Origin: an uncultured Eubacteriales bacterium
GTDB lineage: Bacteria > Bacillota > Clostridia > Oscillospirales > Acutalibacteraceae
Length of the DNA: 64,000 nt
Reading direction: 5' to 3'
Assembly (NCBI GenBank): GCA_934647945.1
Contig: CAKUFK010000001.1
Span: forward strand, 372,001-436,000
Within the stretch, counting starts at the first letter, position 1, and every line of letters begins with the position of its first letter. The position numbers and the translations under genes were made by a program. Below, piece after piece: positions 50,091 to 58,967 of this stretch. The notes beneath the pieces are model-generated. The model saw nothing but the letters and a program-made list of their open reading frames with translations. It was not told the DNA's origin and did no database searches.

Positions 50091-52247
50091 TCAGCCGACG
50101 CCGCACAGCTTCGCCACGGAGGATACCAGAAAACAGAGGAGCATCCCGGCGGCCGTAGGGATGAGGAAGGACGCCGCCGTCCATTTGAGGCTTGCCGTTT
50201 CCTTGTGTATCGTCATGCAGGTGGTGGAGCAAGGCCAGTGCATCAGGGAAAACAGCATGGTACATACCGCGGTCACAGGGGTCCAGCCGTTTGCCGTCAG
50301 CAGGGTGTGCATCTCCGACAGATTGCCCATATCGGTCAGTGTCCCCCCCGCCATATAGGCCATGATGATGATGGGGAACACGACCTCGTTGGCCGGGAAG
50401 CCGAGTATAAAAGCCATCAGGATCACGCCGTCCATCCCGAGAAGGCGGGCAAAGGGATCCAGGAAAGCGGAACAATGCGCCAGCAGGCTCATATCCCCCA
50501 CCATCACGTTGGCCATGATCCAGATCAGCAGCCCGGCCGGCGCCGCGACCGCGACCGCCCGCCCCAATACGAACAGGGTGCGGTCAAAAATCGAACGGAC
50601 GATCACCTTGCCGATCTGGGGACGCCGGTAGGGCGGCAGTTCGAGGGTGAAAGAGGAAGGCACCCCTTTCAGGATGGTTTTCGAGAGAAGGCGGGAGACG
50701 AGCAGGGTCATCAGGATTCCCAGCAGGATCACCGCGGTGAGCAGCACAGCCGAGAGCAGGGAGGTCCCGAATCCCGCGCTCGCGCCGATGAAAAACATGG
50801 TGATGATGGCGATGAGGGTCGGGAACCGTCCATTGCAGGGGACAAAGCTGTTGGTTATGGTGGCGATCAGGCGTTCTCTGGGGGAATCGATGATCCGGCA
50901 GCCGACCACGCCCGCGGCGTTGCAGCCGAAGCCCATCGCCATGGTGAGGGCCTGTTTGCCGCAGGTACAGGCCTTTTTAAAATACTTGTCGAGATTGAAC
51001 GCCACCCGCGGCAGATAACCGAGGTCCTCGAGCAGGGTAAACAGCGGGAAGAAAATCGCCATGGGGGGCAGCATCACCGACACCACCCACGCCAGCACAC
51101 GGTAGACCCCCAGCACCAGCGCGCCGTGGAGCCATTCCGGAGCGTGAAGGGCGGTGAACAGGTCGGTCAGCCTGTCCTGGATCCAGAACAGGCCGTCCGA
51201 CAGAAGCTGAGACGGCACGTTCGCCCCTGAGATGGTCAGCCAGAAGATCACGCATAAGAGCAGCAGCATCAACGGGATGCCGGTCGCCTTGCTGGTGAGG
51301 ATCCGGTCGATCTTGCGATCCCGGGCCGCATACTTTTCCGACTCGACGAACACTGCATCGCTGCACATCTCCTCCGCGTGCAGGACGATGCAGGATACCA
51401 GGACATCCCCCAGCCGTTCCGGCTCGAGCCCGCCTTCCTTGAGGCAATCCGCCGCCGCTTCCAGCGCTTCCGCCATCCCCGGCAGGGAGCGGAGGGAAAC
51501 GCCGAGATACCGGTCGATGGAACGAACGATTTCCGCGTCCCCCTCGAGAAGGCGGAGCGCCACCCAGCGGGGATTGAGCCGGTCCCGGACCGTCTCTTCC
51601 AAAAGGGGGAGCAGCAGCGAGACGCCATTTTCCACCGGCTTGGTATACGTTAAAAACGCCGGGGAGACGAACGCCTCCTGCAGCGGGATCCGACTCTGTG
51701 CTTCCACCGCCTTCATCAGGTCATCCAAGCCCTTTTTGCTGCGGGCAGCGGTTCCCACCACCGGCACCCCCAGGTTCTTCGAAAGCTGGTCGAAGTCGAT
51801 GCTGATATGCTTTTTCTTCGCTTCGTCCATCAGGTTGACGCAGACGACCACCCGGCGGGTGATCTCCAGTGTCTGGAGCACCAGGTTGAGATTGCGTTCC
51901 AGGCAGGTGGCATCGCACACCACCACCACGGCGTCGGGCTCCCCGAAACAGATGAAATCCCGCGCCACCTCTTCCTCGGCCGAATGCGCCATGAGGGAAT
52001 ATGTACCCGGTATATCCACCAGGGTGTAGGCCGTGCCCTGAAACCGGCAGTCCCCCTGTGCATTTGTCACGGTCTTGCCCGGCCAGTTGCCGGTGTGCTG
52101 GTTCATGCCGGTCAGCTCGTTGAAGACCGTGCTTTTTCCCACGTTGGGATTGCCGGCCAGGGCGATCACCCTGCCGCCGGGGGCCTTGTGAATCACAAGG
52201 CCCCCGTCCGCTGCGTTTTTTCCCGTCGACTTGGCGGTTAAACCCAT
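50091..52247 (-). CDS. feoB: Ferrous iron transport protein B
   Basis: 718 residues. N-terminal G domain: GNPNVGKSTVFNELTG (P-loop), NWPGKTVTN (G2), DIPGTYSL (G3), NLMD (G4). Then a helical spacer and about eight membrane helices with two gates: YLPRVAFNLDKYFKKACTCG, GFGCNAAGV and GRFPTLIAI. Imports Fe2+ across the inner membrane. Follows feoA by about 70 bases; the divergent MntR-type gene probably represses the pair when metal is plentiful. Confidence 0.97.
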   Translation of the reverse strand: MGLTAKSTGKNAADGGLVIHKAPGGRVIALAGNPNVGKSTVFNELTGMNQHTGNWPGKTVTNAQGDCRFQGTAYTLVDIPGTYSLMAHSAEEEVARDFICFGEPDAVVVVCDATCLERNLNLVLQTLEITRRVVVCVNLMDEAKKKHISIDFDQLSKNLGVPVVGTAARSKKGLDDLMKAVEAQSRIPLQEAFVSPAFLTYTKPVENGVSLLLPLLEETVRDRLNPRWVALRLLEGDAEIVRSIDRYLGVSLRSLPGMAEALEAAADCLKEGGLEPERLGDVLVSCIVLHAEEMCSDAVFVESEKYAARDRKIDRILTSKATGIPLMLLLLCVIFWLTISGANVPSQLLSDGLFWIQDRLTDLFTALHAPEWLHGALVLGVYRVLAWVVSVMLPPMAIFFPLFTLLEDLGYLPRVAFNLDKYFKKACTCGKQALTMAMGFGCNAAGVVGCRIIDSPRERLIATITNSFVPCNGRFPTLIAIITMFFIGASAGFGTSLLSAVLLTAVILLGILMTLLVSRLLSKTILKGVPSSFTLELPPYRRPQIGKVIVRSIFDRTLFVLGRAVAVAAPAGLLIWIMANVMVGDMSLLAHCSAFLDPFARLLGMDGVILMAFILGFPANEVVFPIIIMAYMAGGTLTDMGNLSEMHTLLTANGWTPVTAVCTMLFSLMHWPCSTTCMTIHKETASLKWTAASFLIPTAAGMLLCFLVSSVAKLCGVG

Positions 52248-52315
52248 GTTTATCCTCTCCTGTTCGCAATTCGATAGGGGAAGCCCGCGGGCTTCGGATG
52301 TAAAAGGGGAGGGGT

Positions 52316-52570
52316 TCAGTTCAGAAGCCCATCCACCAGGATCTGGGAGGAATCCTCGCTGCGCAGCGCGACAACGGCCCCCCGGATGAGATAGGCGACC
52401 GGGTCCCCGGCCGGGCTCTTTTGCAGACAGGAGACGCGGGTCCCCTCGATCAGTCCCATATCCAGCAGGCGGCGGCGCATGCTGCCGGTGGTCAGCAGTT
52501 CCCGTACCTTCACGGTCTTTCCCTCGGGGACGATGCTCAGCCGCACCGCCTCCGGTTCTCTGCCGTTCAT
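52316..52570 (-). CDS. feoA: Ferrous iron transport protein A
   Basis: 84 residues, SH3-like fold: KVRELLTTGSMRRRLLDMGL then IEGTRVSCLQKSPAGDP and GAVVALRSEDSSQILV. Cytoplasmic accessory of FeoB. I start at ATG 52570 (MNGREP), 9 bases from GAGGAG; the ATG at 52579 abuts that site. Confidence 0.93.
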   Translation of the reverse strand: MNGREPEAVRLSIVPEGKTVKVRELLTTGSMRRRLLDMGLIEGTRVSCLQKSPAGDPVAYLIRGAVVALRSEDSSQILVDGLLN

Positions 52571-52579
52571 AAATTTCAT

Positions 52580-52688
52580 CTCCTCACATAAGCTGTATCG
52601 TAGGTGTTGTTAGCACCCGGAAATTCTGTTTCCTGCTACCAACTTATGCAGACGGGCTCTTCCCGGACACAAAAAGGAGGCGGATTTT
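52580..52688. promoter_or_regulatory. Divergent feoAB/MntR control region
   Basis: Short region between divergent genes. It holds GGTG-TTGTTAG-CACC (about 52598-52612), a possible half-palindromic operator, and an inverted ATAAG/CTTAT pair on either side. No clear consensus promoters. A role for the adjacent regulator is inferred only. Confidence 0.4.
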
Positions 52689-53129
52689 TTGGGCGACAAT
52701 TTCGGCATGGAATTCCATACACTCAAAGGCTACCAGATGCACAACGTGGGCGAGGTCACCGAGTCGATGGAGGATTACCTGGAGATGATCGGCCGCTGTA
52801 TGGAGGAACACGGGTATGTACGGGTCGGCGCCCTGGCCGACAAGCTCAATGTCCGTCCCTCCTCGGTCTCTAAGATGGTCGGCCGGCTGCGGGAGCTCGG
52901 CCTGGTACAGTTTGAAAAATACGGACTCATCACCCTGACCAAAAAAGGGGATGAAATCGCCGCCTATCTTCTTTGGCGGCACGATGTGCTCCTCCGTTTT
53001 TTCCAGCGGCTCAATCACACGGGCGGCCAGTTATCCCTGGTGGAGCAGGTGGAGCATTTTATGGATCAGGAAACCGTCCGAAACCTCGAGCGTCTGCTCG
53101 ATGCATTTCCAAAAGACTTCGAGAAATAA
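52689..53129 (+). CDS. MntR/DtxR-family metal-dependent regulator
   Basis: 146 residues. Winged helix with DKLNVRPSSVSKMVGRLREL; metal domain without SH3 tail. Ligands match MntR: Asp and Glu in SMEDYLEMI, His in WRHDVLL, and Glu, Glu, His in VEQVEHFMD. This complete MntR-like set differs from the Cys-containing regulator at 783-1157. TTG start with AAGGAGG about 9 bases upstream; the ATG at 52707 is less well spaced. It probably represses feoAB, from which it diverges. Confidence 0.88.
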   Translation: MGDNFGMEFHTLKGYQMHNVGEVTESMEDYLEMIGRCMEEHGYVRVGALADKLNVRPSSVSKMVGRLRELGLVQFEKYGLITLTKKGDEIAAYLLWRHDVLLRFFQRLNHTGGQLSLVEQVEHFMDQETVRNLERLLDAFPKDFEK

Positions 53130-53130
53130 A

Positions 53131-53159
53131 AAAAGGATGACCCGCGGTCATCCTTTTTT
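53131..53159. terminator. Bidirectional terminator
   Basis: AAAAGGATGACC (53131-53142), CGC loop, GGTCATCC (53146-53153), TTTTTT. Between the MntR-type gene and the convergent small membrane-protein gene. Confidence 0.95.
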
Positions 53160-53186
53160 CATCTTTTCCATCTGTGTGAAATAGGG

Positions 53187-53609
53187 CTATCCCCCGTTTT
53201 CCGCCTCATTCCGAAGCCGGTCAATTCGATTGCTGATATCCGGATGGGTGTAAGACCCTTCCATGATGTTCAGGATTTCGATCAAATCGTCCATATGCTC
53301 CTGTATGAACGCGGGGCGGGTAACACAGAGATCGTATAATCGCCGCACAGCATCATAGTCCCGGCTCTGCAGGGACGAGGCCATTCTCTGAATCACGCAC
53401 AGGTCTCCGACAAGATACTGATAGGCCATGGCGGAGGGATTCTGCAAATAGTCCTGTGCCTGGCGCTGGGCGCTCACGATGGACACCGTCAGCTCCTCTT
53501 CATAAACCGATTTCGTTTTCACATCATGCAAACGGACCAGTAAAACGATATTGGCTATCACCGATATGGCACAAACGGCTATCAGTACAATCGCCGCTTT
53601 TTTCCTCAT
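53187..53609 (-). CDS. Hypothetical membrane-anchored protein
   Basis: 140 residues: N-terminal membrane helix (AAIVLIAVCAISVIANIVLL), then a helical extracytoplasmic region with no known domain. GGAGGGG precedes the ATG. Lower GC than flanking operons. Function unknown. Confidence 0.7.
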   Translation of the reverse strand: MRKKAAIVLIAVCAISVIANIVLLVRLHDVKTKSVYEEELTVSIVSAQRQAQDYLQNPSAMAYQYLVGDLCVIQRMASSLQSRDYDAVRRLYDLCVTRPAFIQEHMDDLIEILNIMEGSYTHPDISNRIDRLRNEAENGG

Positions 53610-53734
53610 ACACTCCCCTCCTGAAAAAATGTGACGGGTCGATAAGTACGGTGTATACGTATAGAATAGTAACCATCTGATCCCAGGGTGGCAGCCCCTA
53701 TTTTATAAACGCTGGTTGAGGTATTCACGTTGCC

Positions 53735-54110
53735 GCCGATTTTCATAAAAAGAAAATCGGCTGGCAATCTGGGGCCGGGGGCCCCCCCGGGAGCATTTTT
53801 GCCCACTTTTGCGGCTACGAGCTGAAGCTCGGGCAAAAGTGGGTGGCCGCGCATTGGATATCCCTTTTCGTTAGGACAACGGTTTATATGCGCGGACAAA
53901 CACTAGCACGCCCTGAAAAATGGGTCTGGCCTGCTGGCCACCTCCTTTCTCGGCGCCGAGAAAGGAGGCAAAGAGGCGCCAAGGGAGTCCCCCTTGGAAC
54001 CCCAGGCCGTCAGCCGGCTTTCTTTTTAGGAAAGCCGGCAGGAGCGCTGACACCGGAACGTAAGGGAATACAGAGAGGGGCCCGAGGCCCCGGGGGACTG
54101 GGCTGGTCAT
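53735..54110. repeat. Cluster of six inverted repeats
   Basis: GCCGATTTTC/GAAAATCGGC (53735-53761); CCCACTTTTGC/GCAAAAGTGGG (53802-53843) with an inner CGAGCT/AGCTCG; a perfect 28-base palindrome (53941-53968); CCAAGGG/CCCTTGG (53979-53997); GCCGGCTTTC/GAAAGCCGGC (54013-54039); and GGGGCC/GGCCCC near 54078. The stretch has no supported gene (frames in it have no ribosome site). It resembles an intergenic palindromic repeat element. Confidence 0.7.
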
Positions 54111-54114
54111 AAAT

Positions 54115-55521
54115 CTATACGTTCCGGCCCATCAAGGCGGAGAAGGCGCGGTGGGCCATATACACGTCGATCTTCGACACCACCTCGAAGGGCGCGTGCA
54201 TAGACAGCACCGGCACGCCGAGGTCCACGGTGTCCACGTCCAGATTGGCGATATACATCGCCACCGTGCCGCCGCCGCCCATGTCCACCTTGCCGAGCTC
54301 CCCGATCTGCCAGGATACGCCGGCGCCGTCCATCAGGCGCCGGACGAAGCCCATAAACTCCGCAGAGGCGTCGGACGTGCCCGATTTGCCCTTGGAGCCG
54401 GTGTATTTTGTCAGCACCACGCCCCGGTTGAGATAGGCGCAGTTGCGGGGTTCGAGAACCTCGGGATAAACCGGATCGAAGCCCGCGTTGACGTCGGCAG
54501 ACAGGCAGACCGATTTTGACAGCACATGCCGGGCCTCGGCCCCGAAGGCCGCCGCGATATCCGCGATGAAATACCGCAGGTAGGCGGACTGCATGCCGGT
54601 GTTCCCCTCCGACCCGATCTCCTCCTTGTCGGCGAGGATGGTCACGGCCGTGAAGGCCGGATTCCGCGCCTCCAGGATCGCGGTGAGGGCGGGATAGGCG
54701 CAGACACGGTCGTCGTGTCCGTAGGCGCCGATCAGGCTGCGGTCGAAGCCCAGGTCGCGCGCCTTGAAGGCGGGGACCGCCTCCAGCTCGGCGGAAAGGA
54801 AATCCGCCTCGGTCATGCCGTATTTCTCATGGAGGATCCGCAGGATGTTGAGCTTGACCAGCTCCCCTTCCTCATCGTCGCACAGAGGCCGGGAGCCGAT
54901 GAGGATATTGAGGTCCTCCCCCTTGACCACCTCGGTGGCCTTGCGGGTCATCTGCTCGGTTGCGAGATGGGGAAGCAGGTCGGTCACGCAGAAGACCGGA
55001 TCGTCCGGATCCTCTCCCACCCGCACCGGCACGGTGGTACCGTCCCGCAGCACCACCACGCCGTGGAGGGCCAGGGGGATGGCGGTCCACTGGTATTTTT
55101 TGATCCCGCCGTAATAATGAGTGTCGAAATAGGCCAGGTCATGGTCCTCATACAGGGGATTGGGCTTGAGGTCGAGGCGGGGCGAATCGATATGCGCCGC
55201 AGCGATGGACACGCCGTCGGCAATGGGACGGGAACCGATCACCGCGAGCAGCAGGGCCTTATTCCGGTTATTGACGTACACCCGGTCCCCGGCTTTGAGG
55301 GGAGCGGTCCGGTCAAAGGGGACAAACCCCGCCTTCTCCGCCATTTTGACGGCTTCGCTCACCGCTTCCCGCTCGGTCTTGGCCGCGTCCATAAAGGTTT
55401 TGTACCCCTCGCAGTACGCGTCGGCCCGGCGGATTTCCTCCTCCGGCATGGTCTTGGTCACGAGCTTCGGCTCATACCCGAGCGCCTTCTTGAGCTGCTT
55501 GGCTTTGGTTTCTTCCGACAT
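54115..55521 (-). CDS. M18-family aminopeptidase
   Basis: 468 residues. AAAHIDSPRLDLKP, AYGHDDRVCAYP, LADKEEIGSEGNTG and MHAPFEVVSKIDVYMAH carry the zinc ligands and catalytic Glu of M18 (aspartyl/lysyl aminopeptidase) enzymes; the two-zinc active site sits in a dodecamer in known members. Cytoplasmic peptide turnover. AGGAGG 8 bases before the ATG. Last gene of the prfA-coaE operon. Length is typical. Confidence 0.95.
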   Translation of the reverse strand: MSEETKAKQLKKALGYEPKLVTKTMPEEEIRRADAYCEGYKTFMDAAKTEREAVSEAVKMAEKAGFVPFDRTAPLKAGDRVYVNNRNKALLLAVIGSRPIADGVSIAAAHIDSPRLDLKPNPLYEDHDLAYFDTHYYGGIKKYQWTAIPLALHGVVVLRDGTTVPVRVGEDPDDPVFCVTDLLPHLATEQMTRKATEVVKGEDLNILIGSRPLCDDEEGELVKLNILRILHEKYGMTEADFLSAELEAVPAFKARDLGFDRSLIGAYGHDDRVCAYPALTAILEARNPAFTAVTILADKEEIGSEGNTGMQSAYLRYFIADIAAAFGAEARHVLSKSVCLSADVNAGFDPVYPEVLEPRNCAYLNRGVVLTKYTGSKGKSGTSDASAEFMGFVRRLMDGAGVSWQIGELGKVDMGGGGTVAMYIANLDVDTVDLGVPVLSMHAPFEVVSKIDVYMAHRAFSALMGRNV

Positions 55522-55589
55522 GTTGTTTTCCTCCTGTTCTATACTCCATCAGTATTCACCGTTTGCCGCCGGCTATGCGGGCGAACCTT

Positions 55590-56192
55590 TCATTCGAGAT
55601 CATACAGGGTGCGGTACATCTCTTGGGCCTTGCGCACCCGCTCCACATAGTGGAGGGTCTCCTCATAAGGGATGTGGTACAGGGTTTTGCCGTCCCTGGA
55701 ACAGTCCGCATCCTCCAGCCAGCCGCCGACCGTGCCCGGGCCGGCGTTGTAGGCGGCCAGCATGGTATCGGTATCCTCAAACTGATCCAGGAGCAGCCGC
55801 ATGTAATACACGCCGTAACGGATACTGGTCTCCGGATCGAACAGGCTTTCCGGGGGAAGCGGCTCGGGTTCCCCGGCACGCCTTTGCAGATCTGTGAAAG
55901 TGGTATCCTTCATCTGCATGAGCCCCTTGGCGTTCGCCCGGGACACCACCTCCGGCTCAAATTCGCTCTCGGTGCGGATCACCGCGTAAACCAGGGACGG
56001 CGTGAACCCGTAGGCGCCGGCATACGCCTCTACATAATCGCTGTAACGGATCGGGTAAGCCGAGCGCATATACCGGTGGTATCCGAAGCGGAGCGCGGCG
56101 GCCGCCAGCGTCAGCGCCGCCAGCAAAAGAACCGCCTCGGCGAGGAGGCGCAGGGCTTTCGGCCGCCCGGCCTTTTCTTGTTTATCCTTCAC
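55590..56192 (-). CDS. Membrane-anchored lytic transglycosylase (SLT)
   Basis: 200 residues. N-terminal anchor (about 20-35, LAEAVLLLAALTLAAAAL), then an SLT domain: YAVIRTESEFEPEVVSRANA with catalytic Glu, GLMQMKDTTF, IRYGVYYMRLLLDQFEDTDT and AAYNAGPGTVGGWL. Cuts the glycan strand of peptidoglycan. Start is GTG at 56192, inside the end of coaE (11-base overlap) after GGAG; earlier in-frame starts would lie deep in coaE. Confidence 0.9.
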   Translation of the reverse strand: MKDKQEKAGRPKALRLLAEAVLLLAALTLAAAALRFGYHRYMRSAYPIRYSDYVEAYAGAYGFTPSLVYAVIRTESEFEPEVVSRANAKGLMQMKDTTFTDLQRRAGEPEPLPPESLFDPETSIRYGVYYMRLLLDQFEDTDTMLAAYNAGPGTVGGWLEDADCSRDGKTLYHIPYEETLHYVERVRKAQEMYRTLYDLE

Positions 56193-56799
56193 GGCTCCAC
56201 CTCTCCATCTTCTCCGCCAGTTCCGCCGCCGCCGCGCGCAGCTGGGCGGCGCTCCCGTCATTGCGGATCACCAGGGAAGCCCGGGCGATGTAATACTCGT
56301 CAGCGGGCTGGGCCGCCATCCGGATTCTGGCCTGCTCCTCGGTGATGCCGTCCCGCTGCCGGATGCGGCGCAGACGCTCCGCTGCCGGAGCCAGCACCGC
56401 CGCCGTCCGGCCGCAAAGCCGATCCATCCCGCTCTCGAACAAAAGCGGGGCGTCCAAAACCGCCGCCCTTGCCCCGGCGTCCGCCGCCTGGCGGAGCCGT
56501 TCCTCCGACAGCGCGATGACAGCCGGATGGACGATACGGTTGAGCCGCTGTGTCTGCTCCGGGGAGCCGAACGCCAGCTCGGCCAGCTTTCCCCGGTCGA
56601 GCGATCCGTCGGGGCGCAGGATGGCCGATGAAAACGCATCCGCCAACGCCTTGAGGCAGGGGGAGCCGGGCTTCTGCACCTCCCGGACCAGGGCGTCCGC
56701 GTCCACGAGGGGAATCCCTTTTTCAGCCAGGAGCCGGGCCACCTCGCTTTTGCCGGCCCCGCTCGGCCCGGTCAACCCCAATATGAACAGCCCTTTCAA
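56182..56799 (-). CDS. coaE: Dephospho-CoA kinase
   Basis: 205 residues. GLTGPSGAGKSEVARLLAE (P-loop), LVDADALVREVQKPG, LNRIVHPAVIALSEERL and LDAPLLFESGMDRL are CoaE signatures. Last step of CoA synthesis. ATG overlaps the stop of the sua5 gene by 4 bases (ATGA). Confidence 0.94.
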   Translation of the reverse strand: MKGLFILGLTGPSGAGKSEVARLLAEKGIPLVDADALVREVQKPGSPCLKALADAFSSAILRPDGSLDRGKLAELAFGSPEQTQRLNRIVHPAVIALSEERLRQAADAGARAAVLDAPLLFESGMDRLCGRTAAVLAPAAERLRRIRQRDGITEEQARIRMAAQPADEYYIARASLVIRNDGSAAQLRAAAAELAEKMERWSREG

Positions 56800-57827
56800 A
56801 GCCCGATCACCTCGAATCCCGACGCCCGCAACAGCCGGTTGTAAACTGCCAGTCCCAGCCCTTCCTCACGCGGGCAGGCGGCGTACGCGAGGGTAAAGCC
56901 CCGCCGGTCCAGTTCCCGCAGGGCGCCGAACAGCCCCTTTGCCTGCGCGGCCGGATCCTGTCGGCCGCCATACGGTACACAGGGGACCCGTAGGGCCGCC
57001 TGGTCCTCATCAAAACAGAGCGCCGCGACCCCTTCCCCCGCCCGGGCGTTGACATACGCGGCATAGGCGTCCGGCGTCCCCTTGACCAGGACCACCCGGG
57101 CCTTCGGCGCGTAGTGCTTGTATTTCATGCCCGGCGAGGCGGCCTGTGCCCCGTCCGCGAGCCTGTGGGTGACGGCGGGATCAACCTCCACAGGCCCCAC
57201 CACCCGCTCGAGCATGCCGAGCGTCACTCCGCCCGGACGCAGGAGCCGGACACGGCCGTCCGTCAGCAGCACGACGGTGGATTCCACACCCACGGAGCAC
57301 TCCCCGCCGTCCACGACCGCGGCAATGCGCCCATCCAGGTCGGCCAGCACATGGGCGGCGGTGGTCGGGCTGGGCGAGCCGGAGCGGTTGGCCGACGGGG
57401 CGGCGAGGGACAGGCCCGATTCCCGGATGACCGCCCGGGCCACCGGATGGGACGGCATCCGCACCGCAACGGTGGGCAGGCCGGCACTCACCTCGTCCGG
57501 AATGCGCGGCCCCTTCGGAAAAATCATGGTCAGCGGCCCGGGCCAGTATGCCCGGGCCAGCTTTACGGCGGTATCCGGGATCTCCGCCGCCAGCCGCGGC
57601 AGCGTGTCCCAGTCGGCAATATGCACGATCAGGGGATTGTCCATCGGACGGCCCTTGGCCTCGAAGATCCGCGCCACGGCGGGCCCGTTCTCCGCGTCGG
57701 CCGCCAGCCCATATACCGTTTCGGTCGGGATCGCCACCAGCTCCCCCGCCCGGAGCAGCTCCGCGGCACGGTCCAGATCGGCCGGGCTGTCCGTGAAACA
57801 CCGTGTCGTCTGCCGGCACATACACAT
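56796..57827 (-). CDS. sua5: Threonylcarbamoyl-AMP synthase, Sua5 type
   Basis: 343 residues. YrdC domain: AIPTETVYGLAADAEN, GRPMDNPLIVHI, WPGPLTMIF, VAVRMPSHPVAR and APSANRSGSPSPT. Linker SPGMKYKHYAPKARVV followed by the C-terminal Sua5 Rossmann-like domain. Makes threonylcarbamoyl-AMP for the t6A tRNA modification. Between the unknown gene and coaE, all tightly packed. Confidence 0.95.
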   Translation of the reverse strand: MCMCRQTTRCFTDSPADLDRAAELLRAGELVAIPTETVYGLAADAENGPAVARIFEAKGRPMDNPLIVHIADWDTLPRLAAEIPDTAVKLARAYWPGPLTMIFPKGPRIPDEVSAGLPTVAVRMPSHPVARAVIRESGLSLAAPSANRSGSPSPTTAAHVLADLDGRIAAVVDGGECSVGVESTVVLLTDGRVRLLRPGGVTLGMLERVVGPVEVDPAVTHRLADGAQAASPGMKYKHYAPKARVVLVKGTPDAYAAYVNARAGEGVAALCFDEDQAALRVPCVPYGGRQDPAAQAKGLFGALRELDRRGFTLAYAACPREEGLGLAVYNRLLRASGFEVIGL

Positions 57828-57836
57828 CAGGTCCTT

Positions 57837-58943
57837 TCAATCGGGATAAACAACCCAGTCCGGCGTGGGTCCGTAAACCTCCAGCAGGCGGGGCGCCGCA
57901 TGCCGCTCCACATAATCCGCCCACTCCCGGACGCAGCGGACGTAGTGCTCCATCTGCTCCGGGTCCCGCGGGGTATAGGAGGGAATATGGAACGTGTGCA
58001 GGAAAGAAAAGCCCCGGATAAGGAGGCTCCCGCTGATCCGCTTGAACTGGGGGCCCCGGTCCAGCTCCAGCTCCATCCGATGCCCTCCCGGCAGGGTCTT
58101 GTTCATGCGGTGCACTCCATCCCTTCCGGAGATATACCGCCAGCCCGTGCCCTTGAACACCGCCTGGAGCACCCGCTTGAGAGACATGGGCGGCATCTGG
58201 TCCAGCCATTCCCGGCGAGGGGTGAAGGAGTCCGTATCGGCCGGAAAAGACATGGCGTCGAGCTCCCGATTCAGCTCCCGGAACTCCTCATCCACGGCCA
58301 CGGCCGTCTGGCGCCATTGCCGGCTTTCCTCTGTATCCGGAATATACTCGAGCCGGTCTCCCGCAATCGCGCCGAAACGGTCGGTAATAGCCTGGCGCCA
58401 GCCCGACACGTCCAGGGGCTCCCCCAGCGACGTTTCGTTGGTCACATCGAATACAAAACGAAGGGGATTATAGCGGTTTCCATAATCAAAATCTTTTTTA
58501 AGCTCGATCCGGCTGGTGCGGAACTGGGTCTCCTCCCCGTCCCACCGCGACAGCGGCTTGCAGAGACAGGGCGGGGTTCCCATCCAGCCTACCCCTTCCA
58601 GAGAAATTTCCACAAACGCGATATTGTAGACCCGGGGCACCTTGGATGCGATTTCCCGGATCAGCGGCTGGTCTGCCGTGGGAAGCTCCCAGCCCAGCGG
58701 CACCTTACGGAACACGCCGGTGGGAGAAGCGTTGGAATACAGGACACCCGAGGGGCTTTCCACCCGATACTGCTCCAACTGCGGATAGGCGGCCAGCAGC
58801 TTATCCGGACAGATACCGAAGCGAAACAGCAGCCCTTCATACCGGACGCCGTTTTCCCGCAGGAACGTTTCCACCATCGGCAGGGTGTTTTTAAACAGAA
58901 CCGAGGGCCCCAGATTGACCTCAAATGTCCGGTAAGCACGCAT
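57837..58943 (-). CDS. Conserved-looking hypothetical protein in the prfA-sua5 operon
   Basis: 368 residues, no signal peptide, no membrane helix. Sequence blocks: FEVNLGPSVLFKNTLPMVET, VYNIAFVEISLEGVGW, then KKDFDYGNRYNPLRFVFDVT, and a C-terminal part with MELELDRGPQFKRISGSLLI and VREWADYVERHAAPRLLEVYG. I do not recognise a family. It lies 25 bases after prfA and 10 bases before sua5, so it is cotranscribed with translation-related genes. Confidence 0.72.
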   Translation of the reverse strand: MRAYRTFEVNLGPSVLFKNTLPMVETFLRENGVRYEGLLFRFGICPDKLLAAYPQLEQYRVESPSGVLYSNASPTGVFRKVPLGWELPTADQPLIREIASKVPRVYNIAFVEISLEGVGWMGTPPCLCKPLSRWDGEETQFRTSRIELKKDFDYGNRYNPLRFVFDVTNETSLGEPLDVSGWRQAITDRFGAIAGDRLEYIPDTEESRQWRQTAVAVDEEFRELNRELDAMSFPADTDSFTPRREWLDQMPPMSLKRVLQAVFKGTGWRYISGRDGVHRMNKTLPGGHRMELELDRGPQFKRISGSLLIRGFSFLHTFHIPSYTPRDPEQMEHYVRCVREWADYVERHAAPRLLEVYGPTPDWVVYPD

Positions 58944-58967
58944 AGCCGTCCCTTGTCCTTTCTCCCG

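Noticed and set aside
53606..53899. 97-codon frame overlapping the start of the 140-residue membrane protein as ATGA
   Set aside because: The ATGA overlap is suggestive, but the frame passes through two inverted repeats and no start in it has a ribosome site.
53843..54112. 89-codon plus-strand frame, Arg/Gly/Pro-rich
   Set aside because: Composition reflects the GC-rich palindromes it reads through; no ribosome site.
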